From an uncultured Streptococcus sp. (GTDB taxonomy: Bacteria > Bacillota > Bacilli > Lactobacillales > Streptococcaceae), in assembly GCF_959025735.1 (NCBI RefSeq), contig NZ_CAUFJQ010000001.1, positions 1-52,333 of the forward strand: a DNA stretch of 52,333 nt, given 5' to 3'. The notes beneath the pieces are model-generated. The model was not told the origin of the DNA and ran no database searches. It saw only the letters and a list, made by a program, of their open reading frames with translations. Both the position numbers and the translations under genes were made by a program. Shown here piece after piece: positions 15,390-23,688 of this stretch (position 1 is its first letter; every line of letters starts with the position of its first letter).

Positions 15390-16649
15390 ATGAAAAAGAC
15401 TGCTATTTTTGAAGATGTCGTCTCTATTATGACCCATGATTCATCTACCATCAAGGATCGAAAAGGATGCGATCCAGAGCCTTTTCGAGAAAACATTACA
15501 GATGATATGACAGATGATGCCTTTCTCTATCAAGTTAAGACTTACCTAGCTAGTTTTGGGGTGATCGGGCATATTTCCTTTCGAGATAAAAAGGCCAGTC
15601 AAAAAGGGTTCCTTTTGAGAATAAATGGACAGAAATTGTATGTTGAGGAAGCTAATGAAGATACGGGTCTTCAAGTAGGAGATCAGATCCTAGCTCTGGA
15701 TGGAAGTGACTTGGATCAGATAGCTTCTCTTCATAAAGACTATTTTATCAGCAAGACCCCTGAAAGACACTACCGAGAATGGGCAGATTTGGTCTCTCAG
15801 TCAACGAGTGTCACCCTGCTTCGAGAAGGGATAGAAAAGACCATTGAAGTAGTCCCTAGTCGAGAACCGATCCAGGATCATATTTTTTGGAAACGATTAG
15901 ACGATGAGATTCTTTATCTTCGTCTGGATAATTTTATGGATGAAGGAGCCATTAGTCGGGTATATCAAGAGTGTTTGCCGATGATGACGGAGGTCAAGTT
16001 TCTTCTCATTGATGTCCGACAGAACGGCGGAGGGACGGATTCTCTATATCTTCCTCTGTTACATCTAGGCTTAGAGAAGGATCAGGGCTATGATTCGCTT
16101 GACTGGGACGATGATGGTATGGAAATTCTCTACACGGAACGTAATGTTGATCTGCGCTTGAAAGACTTTGAGGACTGGATGCAACAGGAAGAAATTAGTC
16201 CTGAAACAGTCAAGCTGCTTGGAGATATGAAAGAGGAGTTGCTCCGCCATCGAGGCAAAGGTTATGTACTGTATCAGCAAGAAAGCGAGGAATTCTTCCC
16301 AGAGGTTAAAGGTGGCCACTATCCTGAACGGATCTTTGTCTTATCAGATATCTATTGCGGTTCTTCTGGCGACAACTTTGTTCAGATGATGAAGCAGTTT
16401 AAGAAGGTAACGGTGGTAGGTAGACCGACTCTCGGAATTTTAGACTATTCCAATTGTTGTACCGTTGATTATGGCGATTATCAATTGATGTTTCCTACTT
16501 CTCGTTGTCTATGCGTAGATCAAGGTAAAGGAATGACGGATCAAGGTGTTCTACCCGATATAGAGATTCCTTGGACACCTAGCCATTTCGAGAGAGATGT
16601 GGATCTGGACAAGTGTCTGGAGTTGATTCATCAGGGGACTGTGAAATAG
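15390..16649 (+). CDS. S41-family peptidase-like protein without signal peptide
   Basis: Protein of 419 aa with a PDZ-like segment (about 75-150: GFLLRINGQKLYVEEAN, GLQVGDQILALDG) followed by an S41 fold. Visible S41 features are LLIDVRQNGGGTDS (about 205-218), the nucleophile region SDIYCGSSGDNF (about 317-328) and VVGRPTLGILDYSN (about 341-354). The Lys of the tail-specific Ser-Lys dyad is not evident, so it looks closer to the tricorn/IRBP-like branch. No signal peptide or membrane segment is seen, so it is probably cytosolic. GAAGGA at 15377-15382 supports ATG 15390; an in-frame TTG at 15375 overlaps that site and is unlikely. It is a single gene behind a CiaR-type promoter. Substrate unknown. 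Confidence 0.8.
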   Translation: MKKTAIFEDVVSIMTHDSSTIKDRKGCDPEPFRENITDDMTDDAFLYQVKTYLASFGVIGHISFRDKKASQKGFLLRINGQKLYVEEANEDTGLQVGDQILALDGSDLDQIASLHKDYFISKTPERHYREWADLVSQSTSVTLLREGIEKTIEVVPSREPIQDHIFWKRLDDEILYLRLDNFMDEGAISRVYQECLPMMTEVKFLLIDVRQNGGGTDSLYLPLLHLGLEKDQGYDSLDWDDDGMEILYTERNVDLRLKDFEDWMQQEEISPETVKLLGDMKEELLRHRGKGYVLYQQESEEFFPEVKGGHYPERIFVLSDIYCGSSGDNFVQMMKQFKKVTVVGRPTLGILDYSNCCTVDYGDYQLMFPTSRCLCVDQGKGMTDQGVLPDIEIPWTPSHFERDVDLDKCLELIHQGTVK

Positions 16650-16716
16650 AATAGGATTTCAACCAGAAAACTGATTAAAGAAAAATGCTTTCGTTAAACG
16701 GCTTGAATGATCTGAA

Positions 16717-16731
16717 ATGATAACGTTTTCT
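16717..16731. promoter_or_regulatory. cre-like site upstream of dltX
   Basis: ATGATAACGTTTTCT differs from the CcpA cre consensus WTGNAANCGNWNNCW at one key base. It lies about 40 bases before the dlt promoter. Weak candidate for carbon-source control of D-alanylation. Confidence 0.3.
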
Positions 16732-16755
16732 ACGACATTCTCACTATGTTTAAAA

Positions 16756-16785
16756 TTGCTTACTTGGTATAAAAAATGGTAAAAT
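16756..16785 (+). promoter_or_regulatory. dlt operon promoter
   Basis: TTGCTT (16756-16761), 18 bases, TAAAAT (16780-16785) preceded by TGG (extended -10). The predicted start near 16792 leaves a short leader before dltX. An imperfect CiaR-like half site, TTTAAA, lies at 16750-16755, but its partner 11 bases on (TACTTG) does not match. Confidence 0.55.
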
Positions 16786-16818
16786 AGTGAGTAACAATTA
16801 AAATGAAGAGTGAAACTT

Positions 16819-16947
16819 ATGAAACATAAAACACTTTATAAATTTATCGGGCAGACGGTCTTGTATTTCGCCATTTTCCTAGCCCTACTTTATTTCTTTA
16901 GTTACCTTGGTCAAGGTCAGGGTGGCTTTATCTACAACGAATTTTAG
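16819..16947 (+). CDS. dltX: DltX, teichoic acid D-alanylation small membrane protein
   Basis: A 42-residue protein directly before dltA. It has one membrane helix (about 10-29, QTVLYFAIFLALLYFFSYL) and the C-terminal motif GGFIYNEF characteristic of DltX. DltX is needed for D-alanine transfer across the membrane; the C-terminal motif is thought to act as an acyl carrier with DltB and DltD. It is the first gene of dltXABCD, 18 bases before dltA. A weak GAAGAG precedes the ATG. Its short length makes it easy to miss in annotation. Confidence 0.92.
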   Translation: MKHKTLYKFIGQTVLYFAIFLALLYFFSYLGQGQGGFIYNEF

Positions 16948-16965
16948 AAAAGGAGACTCCTAGCC

Positions 16966-18516
16966 GTGTCAAACCAACCAATTACTGATATGATCGAGAC
17001 AATTGAACGTTATGCGCAACTACAACCAGACTATCCTGTCTACAATGTCCTTGGTGAGGAGCATACCTATGGCCAATTGAAGGCTGATTCAGATAGCTTG
17101 GCTGCCCACATCGACCAAATGGGACTTCCTGAAAAGTCACCTGTAGTGGTCTTTGGTGGTCAAGAATATGAAATGTTAGCAACCTTTGTGGCCTTGACAA
17201 AATCTGGCCATGCCTATATCCCAATTGATAGCCACTCTGCCTTGGAGCGCGTGTCTGCCATTGTTGAAGTAGCAGAGCCAAGCTTGATTATTGCCATCAA
17301 TGAATTTCCATTGGAAAACCCAGCTGCTCCAATCATGTCCTTGGAGCAAGTGCGTGAAGCTTATGCGGCTCAGCATGCCTATGACTTGAAACATCCGGTC
17401 AAAGGGGATGATAACTACTACATCATCTTTACCTCAGGGACAACTGGGAAGCCAAAAGGGGTGCAAATTTCGCACGATAACTTGCTCAGCTTTACCAACT
17501 GGATGATTACGGACAAGGAATTTGCAACGCCAGAGCGTCCGCAAATGTTGGCACAACCGCCTTATTCCTTTGACTTGTCTGTCATGTACTGGGCACCGAC
17601 CTTGGCTCTTGGAGGAACGCTTTTTGCTCTTCCATCAGCTATCACTCAAGACTTCAAACAACTCTTTGCGACGATCTTTTCTCTTCCGATTGCTATCTGG
17701 ACTTCAACACCATCTTTCGCAGATATGGCCATGTTGTCTGAGGATTTCAATGCTGAAAAGATGCCAGGTATCACCCATTTCTATTTTGATGGGGAAGAGT
17801 TGACCGTTAAAACGGCTCAGAAATTGCGCGAGCGTTTCCCAAATGCGCGCATCATCAATGCCTACGGCCCAACTGAGGCAACTGTAGCTCTTTCAGCTGT
17901 AGCCGTAACAGATGAGATGTTAGCTACTTTGAAACGTCTGCCAATTGGTTACACCAAAGAAGATTCTCCAACCTTCATCATTGATGAGGCAGGAAACAAA
18001 TTGCCAAATGGTGAGCAAGGGGAGATCATCGTATCTGGCCCAGCCGTTTCAAAAGGTTATATGAATAATCCAGAGAAAACAGCAGAAGCTTTCTTCGAAT
18101 TTGAAGGTCTTCCAGCCTACCATACAGGAGATGTCGGAACCATGACGGATGAAGGCCTCCTTCTCTACGGTGGACGGATGGACTTCCAAATCAAGTTTAA
18201 CGGTTATCGTATCGAGCTAGAGGATGTCTCTCAAAACTTGAATAAATCGAAGTATATTGACTCAGCAGTCGCAGTACCGCGTTATAATAAAGATCACAAG
18301 GTACAAAATCTCTTGGCCTATGTCATCTTAAAAGAGGGTGTCAAAGAACAATTTGAGCGCGAAATTGATATCACGAAAGCCATTAAGGAAGATTTAGAAA
18401 ACATCATGATGTCTTATATGATGCCTTCAAAATTCCTCTATCGTGACAGCCTGCCATTAACACCAAACGGGAAAATCGACATCAAAGGGTTGATTAGCGA
18501 GGTTAACAATCGATGA
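16966..18516 (+). CDS. dltA: D-alanine--D-alanyl carrier protein ligase DltA
   Basis: Adenylates D-alanine with ATP and loads it onto the DltC phosphopantetheine arm. It belongs to the acyl-adenylate-forming family: P-loop motif FTSGTTGKPKG at about residues 155-165, FYFDGE, NAYGPTEATV at about 302-311, YHTGDV at about 384-389, and the C-terminal catalytic lysine in PNGKID near 509. It has 516 aa, slightly longer than the usual 500-510. It starts at GTG 16966 with AAGGAG at 16949-16954. It overlaps dltB by 4 bases. Confidence 0.97.
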   Translation: MSNQPITDMIETIERYAQLQPDYPVYNVLGEEHTYGQLKADSDSLAAHIDQMGLPEKSPVVVFGGQEYEMLATFVALTKSGHAYIPIDSHSALERVSAIVEVAEPSLIIAINEFPLENPAAPIMSLEQVREAYAAQHAYDLKHPVKGDDNYYIIFTSGTTGKPKGVQISHDNLLSFTNWMITDKEFATPERPQMLAQPPYSFDLSVMYWAPTLALGGTLFALPSAITQDFKQLFATIFSLPIAIWTSTPSFADMAMLSEDFNAEKMPGITHFYFDGEELTVKTAQKLRERFPNARIINAYGPTEATVALSAVAVTDEMLATLKRLPIGYTKEDSPTFIIDEAGNKLPNGEQGEIIVSGPAVSKGYMNNPEKTAEAFFEFEGLPAYHTGDVGTMTDEGLLLYGGRMDFQIKFNGYRIELEDVSQNLNKSKYIDSAVAVPRYNKDHKVQNLLAYVILKEGVKEQFEREIDITKAIKEDLENIMMSYMMPSKFLYRDSLPLTPNGKIDIKGLISEVNNR

Positions 18517-19766
18517 TCGAGTTTTTGAAACAGCTCCCTCATTTAGAACACTATGGAACACCGATCTATTTTATCTACCTCATTCTAGCCTTTTTACCGA
18601 TCTTTGTGGGTCTCTTTTTCAAAAAGAGATTTCCGGTATATGAAGGACTGGTGAGTCTGATCTTTATCATTTTGATGCTGACAGGTTCGAATCTCAAGCA
18701 AATTTATGCCTTACTCTTTTACGTAGTCTGGCAAATCTTGATTGTATATTCCTACAAGATCTATCGTCAGAAAGCGGACAACAAGTGGATTTTCTATCTT
18801 CATTCCTTCTTGTCTGTCTTGCCCCTGATCTTTGTTAAGGTAGAGCCAGCGATCAAGAACGGGCACCAATCCTTGTTTGGATTTTTAGGGATTTCGTATT
18901 TAACCTTCCGAGCTGTCGGAATGATCATCGAAATGCGAGATGGTGTCTTGAAAGAATTCACACTTTGGGAATTCTTACGCTTTATGCTCTTTATGCCGAC
19001 CTTCTCAAGTGGGCCGATTGATCGTTTCAAGCGTTTTAATGAGGATTATAAAGCCATTCCTGAGCGTGAAGAATTATTGGATATGTTGGAGCAAGCTGTT
19101 AAGTATATCATGTATGGCTTCCTTTATAAATTTATCCTAGCTCATATTTTTGGCCACTTATTGTTAGGCCATGTGCAGACCTATGCCTTGTCTCAAGGTG
19201 GATTCTTCAATATCGGAACGCTGGGAGTCATGTATGTTTATGGCTTTGACCTCTTCTTTGACTTTGCGGGCTATTCGATGTTTGCTTTAGCAGCTTCAAA
19301 TCTGATGGGAATTAAAAGTCCAATCAACTTTGATCGTCCCTTTAAATCACGTGACTTAAAGGAATTCTGGAATCGTTGGCATATGAGTTTATCTTTCTGG
19401 TTCCGTGATTTTGTCTTTATGCGTCTCGTGATGGTATTGATGCGCAATAAAGTGTTCAAGAGTCGGATTACCACCTCAAATGTTGCCTACATTATCAATA
19501 TGTTGGTCATGGGCTTCTGGCACGGGGTGACTTGGTACTACATCGCTTATGGGCTCTTCCATGGGCTTGGACTGGTTATCAATGATGCTTGGATTCGTAA
19601 GAAAAAGACCATCAATAAAGAAAGAAAAGCAAAAGGATTGGATCCTATACCGGACAATCGTTGGACCAAAGCTTTGGGGATCTTTATCACCTTTAACACA
19701 GTGATGCTGTCCTTCCTGATTTTCTCAGGATTCTTGGATCAACAATGGTTTCCAAAATTGAAATAA
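18513..19766 (+). CDS. dltB: D-alanine transfer membrane protein DltB (MBOAT)
   Basis: Multi-pass MBOAT acyltransferase that moves D-alanine from DltC towards teichoic acids outside the membrane. It has 417 aa with about ten or more hydrophobic segments. MBOAT features include GISYLTFRAVGMIIEMRDG, FMPTFSSGPIDRFKRF, FWNRWHMSLSFWFRDFVF with its histidine at about residue 290, and the catalytic histidine in MGFWHGVTWYY at about 336. The ATG overlaps the dltA stop (ATGA), indicating coupling. It is followed 15 bases later by dltC. Confidence 0.96.
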   Translation: MIEFLKQLPHLEHYGTPIYFIYLILAFLPIFVGLFFKKRFPVYEGLVSLIFIILMLTGSNLKQIYALLFYVVWQILIVYSYKIYRQKADNKWIFYLHSFLSVLPLIFVKVEPAIKNGHQSLFGFLGISYLTFRAVGMIIEMRDGVLKEFTLWEFLRFMLFMPTFSSGPIDRFKRFNEDYKAIPEREELLDMLEQAVKYIMYGFLYKFILAHIFGHLLLGHVQTYALSQGGFFNIGTLGVMYVYGFDLFFDFAGYSMFALAASNLMGIKSPINFDRPFKSRDLKEFWNRWHMSLSFWFRDFVFMRLVMVLMRNKVFKSRITTSNVAYIINMLVMGFWHGVTWYYIAYGLFHGLGLVINDAWIRKKKTINKERKAKGLDPIPDNRWTKALGIFITFNTVMLSFLIFSGFLDQQWFPKLK

Positions 19767-19781
19767 AAGGAGAATAGAAAA

Positions 19782-20021
19782 ATGGATGTAAAATCACAAG
19801 TAATTGAAATTATTGACGAATTGTTTATGGAAGATGTCTCAGACATGATGGATGAGGATCTCTTTGATGCGGGTGTCCTTGATAGTATGGGAACAGTCGA
19901 ATTGATTGTGGAATTGGAAAATCGCTTTGGCATCCGTGTTCCTGTATCTGAATTTGGACGCGATGATTGGAATACTGCTAACAAGATCGTAGAAGGTGTA
20001 ACGGAGCTTCAGAATGCTTAA
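19782..20021 (+). CDS. dltC: D-alanyl carrier protein DltC
   Basis: Acyl-carrier protein of 79 aa. The phosphopantetheine attachment serine is in LDSMG at about residue 35. The acidic helical character is typical of carrier proteins. It accepts D-alanine from DltA and delivers it through DltB. AAAGGAG precedes the ATG at 19782. It overlaps dltD by 8 bases. Confidence 0.96.
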   Translation: MDVKSQVIEIIDELFMEDVSDMMDEDLFDAGVLDSMGTVELIVELENRFGIRVPVSEFGRDDWNTANKIVEGVTELQNA

Positions 20022-21282
20022 GCGTTTGTGGCTGATTTTAGGGCCCGTATTTTGCGCGCTCCTCATGGTAACAGCTTTATTATTCTTTTATCCAATCAAT
20101 CATAAGCACAACTATACCGAAGAGAAAAAAGCTGCGGTTAGTCTGAATGCAGAAGGCTTCAAGAGTCGTACAAAGAAGCAAGAAGCACTTTCTGATCCAC
20201 AGCATCGATTTGTTCCTTATTTCGGCTCAAGTGAATGGTTGCGTTTTGATGTGGTGCATCCAGCAGTTTTGGCTGAAAAATATGACCGTAATTACAGACC
20301 CTACTTTTTAGGAGAACGTGGTGCGGCTTCTTTGAACCAGTATTTTGGAATGCAACAGATTTTGCCAGAACTTAAGGACAATACAGCTGTTTATGTGGTT
20401 TCTCCGCAATGGTTTACCAAGAAGGGCTATGATTCCTCTGCCTTTCAACAATTCTTTAATAGCGATCAGTTGAATAGCTTTATTGCCAATCACCAACAGG
20501 ATGCTGCATCCCAGTATGCCGCGAAACGCCTGTTGCAACAGTATCCAAATGTCGCCTTTCAAAGTGTTGTGACGAACATTTCTCAAGGAAAGAAAATTTC
20601 AAGATTTGATCAGTCTTTGAACCAGCTTGTTTCCCATCTTGTTCAGCGCGAAGATGCCTTATTTAGCAATCTCGCTACTCGTACAAACGGGAATTACGAT
20701 AAGAAGGTCAAAAAACGTCTACAAGATTTGCCAGATCAATTCTCATATGAGAAATTGGAGGAAATTGCAACGGCTGAAGCAAAAGTCAAAACCAATAACA
20801 ACGACCTTGGAATCAGCAATCATTTTTACAATACTCGTTTAAAAATGAAGTTGAAGAAACTAAAAGGTTTCCAAAAGAACGAATCCTATGTTCAATCTCC
20901 AGAGTACAATGACTTGCAGTTGGTTCTAGACCAGTTTGCTAAATCTCGGACCAATGTCATCTTTGTGATTCCTCCAGTCAATGCCAAATGGATGAAATAC
21001 ACAGGCTTGAGCCAAGAAAAGTATGAACAGGCTGTTCAAAAGATTCGTTACCAATTAGAAAGTCAAGGTTTCACTAATATTGCAGACTTTTCTAAAGATG
21101 GTGATCAGCCCTACTTTATGGAAGACACGATTCATATGGGATGGAATGGTTGGCTAGCCTTTGATAAAGCGGTCAATCCCTTTGTCACAAAGGCTGAAAA
21201 AGCACCAACTTACCATCTAAATGATCGCTTCTTCAGTAAAGATTGGGCCCAATATAAAGGAACACCAGACGAATTTAAATAA
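20014..21282 (+). CDS. dltD: D-alanine transfer protein DltD
   Basis: Single-pass membrane protein of 422 aa with its catalytic-like SGNH-type domain outside the cell; needed for the final D-alanylation step. The N-terminal anchor spans about residues 5-27. Visible motifs include FGSSEWLRFDVVHP at about 70-83 (the serine of the SGNH block), VIPPVNAKWM at about 322-331, and a C-terminal DTIHMGWNGWLAFD with conserved Asp/His. It starts within dltC. It is the last gene of the dlt operon. Confidence 0.95.
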   Translation: MLKRLWLILGPVFCALLMVTALLFFYPINHKHNYTEEKKAAVSLNAEGFKSRTKKQEALSDPQHRFVPYFGSSEWLRFDVVHPAVLAEKYDRNYRPYFLGERGAASLNQYFGMQQILPELKDNTAVYVVSPQWFTKKGYDSSAFQQFFNSDQLNSFIANHQQDAASQYAAKRLLQQYPNVAFQSVVTNISQGKKISRFDQSLNQLVSHLVQREDALFSNLATRTNGNYDKKVKKRLQDLPDQFSYEKLEEIATAEAKVKTNNNDLGISNHFYNTRLKMKLKKLKGFQKNESYVQSPEYNDLQLVLDQFAKSRTNVIFVIPPVNAKWMKYTGLSQEKYEQAVQKIRYQLESQGFTNIADFSKDGDQPYFMEDTIHMGWNGWLAFDKAVNPFVTKAEKAPTYHLNDRFFSKDWAQYKGTPDEFK

Positions 21283-21285
21283 TGC

Positions 21286-21326
21286 TTGATCAAAGGGGGC
21301 AGGATCGAATCCTGGCTCCTTGATTT
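21286..21326 (+). terminator. hairpin after dltD, weak terminator
   Basis: ATCAAAGGGGGCAGGAT pairs with ATCCTGGCTCCTTGAT around CGA, with some mismatches in the middle. It is not followed by a clear T run, so termination may be partial. Confidence 0.5.
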
Positions 21327-21348
21327 GTGAGGAAAGGGACGGAAAGTC

Positions 21349-21395
21349 ACAAGTAAGCAAGATAGTTATCCACAGGCTGTGGGAAACTTACTTGT
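21349..21395. other. nested inverted repeat around a DnaA box
   Basis: ACAAGTAAG (21349-21357) and CTTACTTGT (21387-21395) are perfect 9-bp arms. Between them lies a second palindrome, CCACAG-G-CTGTGG (21370-21382). The DnaA box at 21366-21374 overlaps the inner palindrome. Confidence 0.7.
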
Positions 21396-21503
21396 AAATG
21401 GATGAAAACAGGTCCTGATGCTGATGAACCTTCCTCTTTTAAGGGGAAAATAGGTAAAAGTTATCCACATTTCTGTGGATAAGTGATGAAAAACAGTGGA
21501 TAA
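21366..21503. promoter_or_regulatory. cluster of four DnaA-box sequences
   Basis: Perfect DnaA boxes TTATCCACA lie at 21366-21374 (+), 21461-21469 (+) and 21474-21482 (-). A one-mismatch box, TTATCCACT, is at 21495-21503 (-). The middle two form a perfect inverted repeat with a 4-base spacer. The cluster sits between dltD and a small membrane-protein gene, with no dnaA or dnaN in the window, so it is a non-oriC cluster. Confidence 0.85.
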
Positions 21504-21533
21504 GTCAGCTAGCATGTGAAAAGGAGAAGTAGT

Positions 21534-21761
21534 GTGAAAAAAATTTGGTTTTACGCAATTGTTCAGGGGATTGTTATCTTTTTTATTGTGGGTGGCATGA
21601 CCTACGCACTTAGGGGAGATTTCTTTTTCCGTTACTTATCCCCTATTTTTGGACTAGCAGCAGCTGTCTTGAGATTTGGGACAGCGACTTTAATGAAGGT
21701 GATAGCCCCCAATCTCTACGATGATCCCAAAAAGAAGGAAGAAGTTGGCCACGATAACTAA
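21534..21761 (+). CDS. small two-helix membrane protein, unknown function
   Basis: Predicted protein of 75 aa with two membrane helices (about 4-24 and 32-55) and a charged C-terminus (PKKKEEVGHDN). I chose GTG 21534 because AAGGAG lies at 21521-21526 with 7 bases of spacing; an upstream in-frame GTG at 21516 would precede that site. It lies directly after the DnaA-box cluster and before aspS. I do not recognise a characterised family. Confidence 0.65.
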   Translation: MKKIWFYAIVQGIVIFFIVGGMTYALRGDFFFRYLSPIFGLAAAVLRFGTATLMKVIAPNLYDDPKKKEEVGHDN

Positions 21762-21858
21762 AGAAGTTGGTAACTGAAAAAGTTGAGCTAAAGGCCACTT
21801 TCTGCTGGTCTTTATGGTAAAATAGAAGGAAGAATATTAGTTTGGAGATTAATTAGAA

Positions 21859-23613
21859 ATGAAACGTTCAATGTATGCTGGACGTGTTCGTGAAGAACAC
21901 ATTGGAACTCATATTACTTTGAAAGGATGGGTTAGCCGTCGTCGTGATTTGGGTGGTTTGATCTTTATTGATTTACGCGACCGCGAAGGAATCATGCAAT
22001 TGGTGATCAATCCAGAAACAGTTAGTGCAGAAGTGATGGCCACAGCTGAAAGCATCCGCAGTGAATATGTTGTAGAAGTGACAGGTCTTGTGGAAGCTCG
22101 TGAACAAGCGAATCCGAACTTGCCAACTGGAGCAGTAGAACTTAAGGTAGAGGCTATTACGGTTCTTAATACTGCCAAAACAACGCCATTTGAAATCAAA
22201 GACGGAATTGAAGCCAATGATGATACTCGTCTTCGTTACCGCTACTTAGACCTTCGTCGTCCTGAGATGTTGGAAAACCTCAAACTCCGTGCAAAAGTAA
22301 CTCATTCAATCCGCAATTATTTAGATGAATTAGAGTTTATTGATGTGGAAACACCGTTCCTTTCTAAGTCAACTCCAGAAGGAGCACGTGACTACTTGGT
22401 TCCTTCCCGTGTCAACAAAGGCCATTTCTATGCCCTTCCACAAAGTCCTCAGATTACAAAACAATTGTTGATGAATGCTGGATTTGACCGCTATTATCAA
22501 ATCGTGAAGTGTTTCCGAGATGAGGATTTACGGGGAGACCGTCAACCTGAATTTACACAGGTCGACTTGGAAACCTCTTTCTTGAGTGATCAAGAAATCC
22601 AAGATATCACAGAAGGCTTGATTGCACGTGTCATGAAAGAAACCAAGGGAATTGAGGTAACACTCCCATTCCCACGGATGAATTATGATGATGCCATGTC
22701 CTTGTATGGTTCAGATAAACCAGATACACGTTTTGAAATGTTGCTCCAAGACTTGACAGAGCTTGTCAAGGGTGTAGACTTCAAAGTCTTCTCAGAAGCT
22801 CCGGCAGTTAAGGCGATTGTCGTAAAAGGGGCAGCAGATCATTACTCTCGTAAAGACATCGATAAATTGACAGAAGTTGCGAAGCAATACGGTGCAAAAG
22901 GTCTTGCTTGGGTAAAATATGCTGAAGGTGCTTTGAACGGTCCTGTTGCGAAGTTCTTGACAGACTTGACAAGTGACTTGACAGCTGCTTTACAATTAGA
23001 AGACAAAGATCTAGTCCTCTTTGTAGCAGATACTCTTGAAGTAGCCAATGCAACGCTTGGTGCTTTGCGTGTTCGTCTTGCGAAAGAGCTTGACTTGATT
23101 GACAACAATCAATACAACTTCCTTTGGGTAGTGGATTGGCCAATGTTTGAGTGGTCTGAAGAAGAAGGCCGTTATATGTCTGCTCACCATCCATTTACAC
23201 TCCCACAAGCTGAAACAGAGCATGAATTGGAAGGCGATCTTTCAAAAGTTCGAGCGATTGCCTATGATATCGTCTTAAATGGCTATGAATTAGGTGGAGG
23301 AAGCCTACGGATTAATCATAAAGATTTACAAGAACGGATGTTTAAGGCGCTTGGATTTACAAAAGAAGCTGCTAATGAACAATTTGGTTTCTTGTTAGAA
23401 GCAATGGATTATGGTTTCCCACCACATGGAGGATTGGCGATTGGATTAGACCGCTTCGTGATGCTTCTTGCAGGGGAAGATAATATTCGGGAAGTCATTG
23501 CCTTTCCTAAGAATAACAAGGCGACAGATCCAATGACACAAGCTCCTTCTGTCGTTTCTGAAAAGCAATTGGATGAGTTAAATCTTCAAGTAGAAGTAGC
23601 AGAGCAAGAATAG
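21859..23613 (+). CDS. aspS: aspartyl-tRNA synthetase
   Basis: Class II synthetase that charges tRNA-Asp. The N-terminal OB-fold anticodon-binding domain spans about 1-105, including GWVSRRRDLGGLIFIDLRDREG. Next come class II motif 1 around residues 140-170, motif 2 FRDEDLRGDRQPEFTQVD at about 217-234, a GAD insertion domain (about 290-415), and motif 3 GLAIGLDRFVMLLAG at about 530-544. The 584 aa length and bacterial-type GAD domain are normal. An extended -10 TGGTAAAAT lies at 21815-21823. Its neighbourhood with the mal genes is conserved in mitis-group streptococci. Confidence 0.97.
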   Translation: MKRSMYAGRVREEHIGTHITLKGWVSRRRDLGGLIFIDLRDREGIMQLVINPETVSAEVMATAESIRSEYVVEVTGLVEAREQANPNLPTGAVELKVEAITVLNTAKTTPFEIKDGIEANDDTRLRYRYLDLRRPEMLENLKLRAKVTHSIRNYLDELEFIDVETPFLSKSTPEGARDYLVPSRVNKGHFYALPQSPQITKQLLMNAGFDRYYQIVKCFRDEDLRGDRQPEFTQVDLETSFLSDQEIQDITEGLIARVMKETKGIEVTLPFPRMNYDDAMSLYGSDKPDTRFEMLLQDLTELVKGVDFKVFSEAPAVKAIVVKGAADHYSRKDIDKLTEVAKQYGAKGLAWVKYAEGALNGPVAKFLTDLTSDLTAALQLEDKDLVLFVADTLEVANATLGALRVRLAKELDLIDNNQYNFLWVVDWPMFEWSEEEGRYMSAHHPFTLPQAETEHELEGDLSKVRAIAYDIVLNGYELGGGSLRINHKDLQERMFKALGFTKEAANEQFGFLLEAMDYGFPPHGGLAIGLDRFVMLLAGEDNIREVIAFPKNNKATDPMTQAPSVVSEKQLDELNLQVEVAEQE

Positions 23614-23688
23614 GACAAGAGAGAAAAGGGAAAGTCTAGGAATCAGTTGCTCTAAAATTTTCCTTTTCTTCTAATCGATGGATTGAAA

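Noticed and set aside
21366..21503. Replication origin (oriC) because of the DnaA boxes
   Set aside because: No dnaA, dnaN or other origin-linked gene is nearby and no AT-rich unwinding tract with repeats adjoins the boxes; a secondary DnaA-binding cluster fits better.
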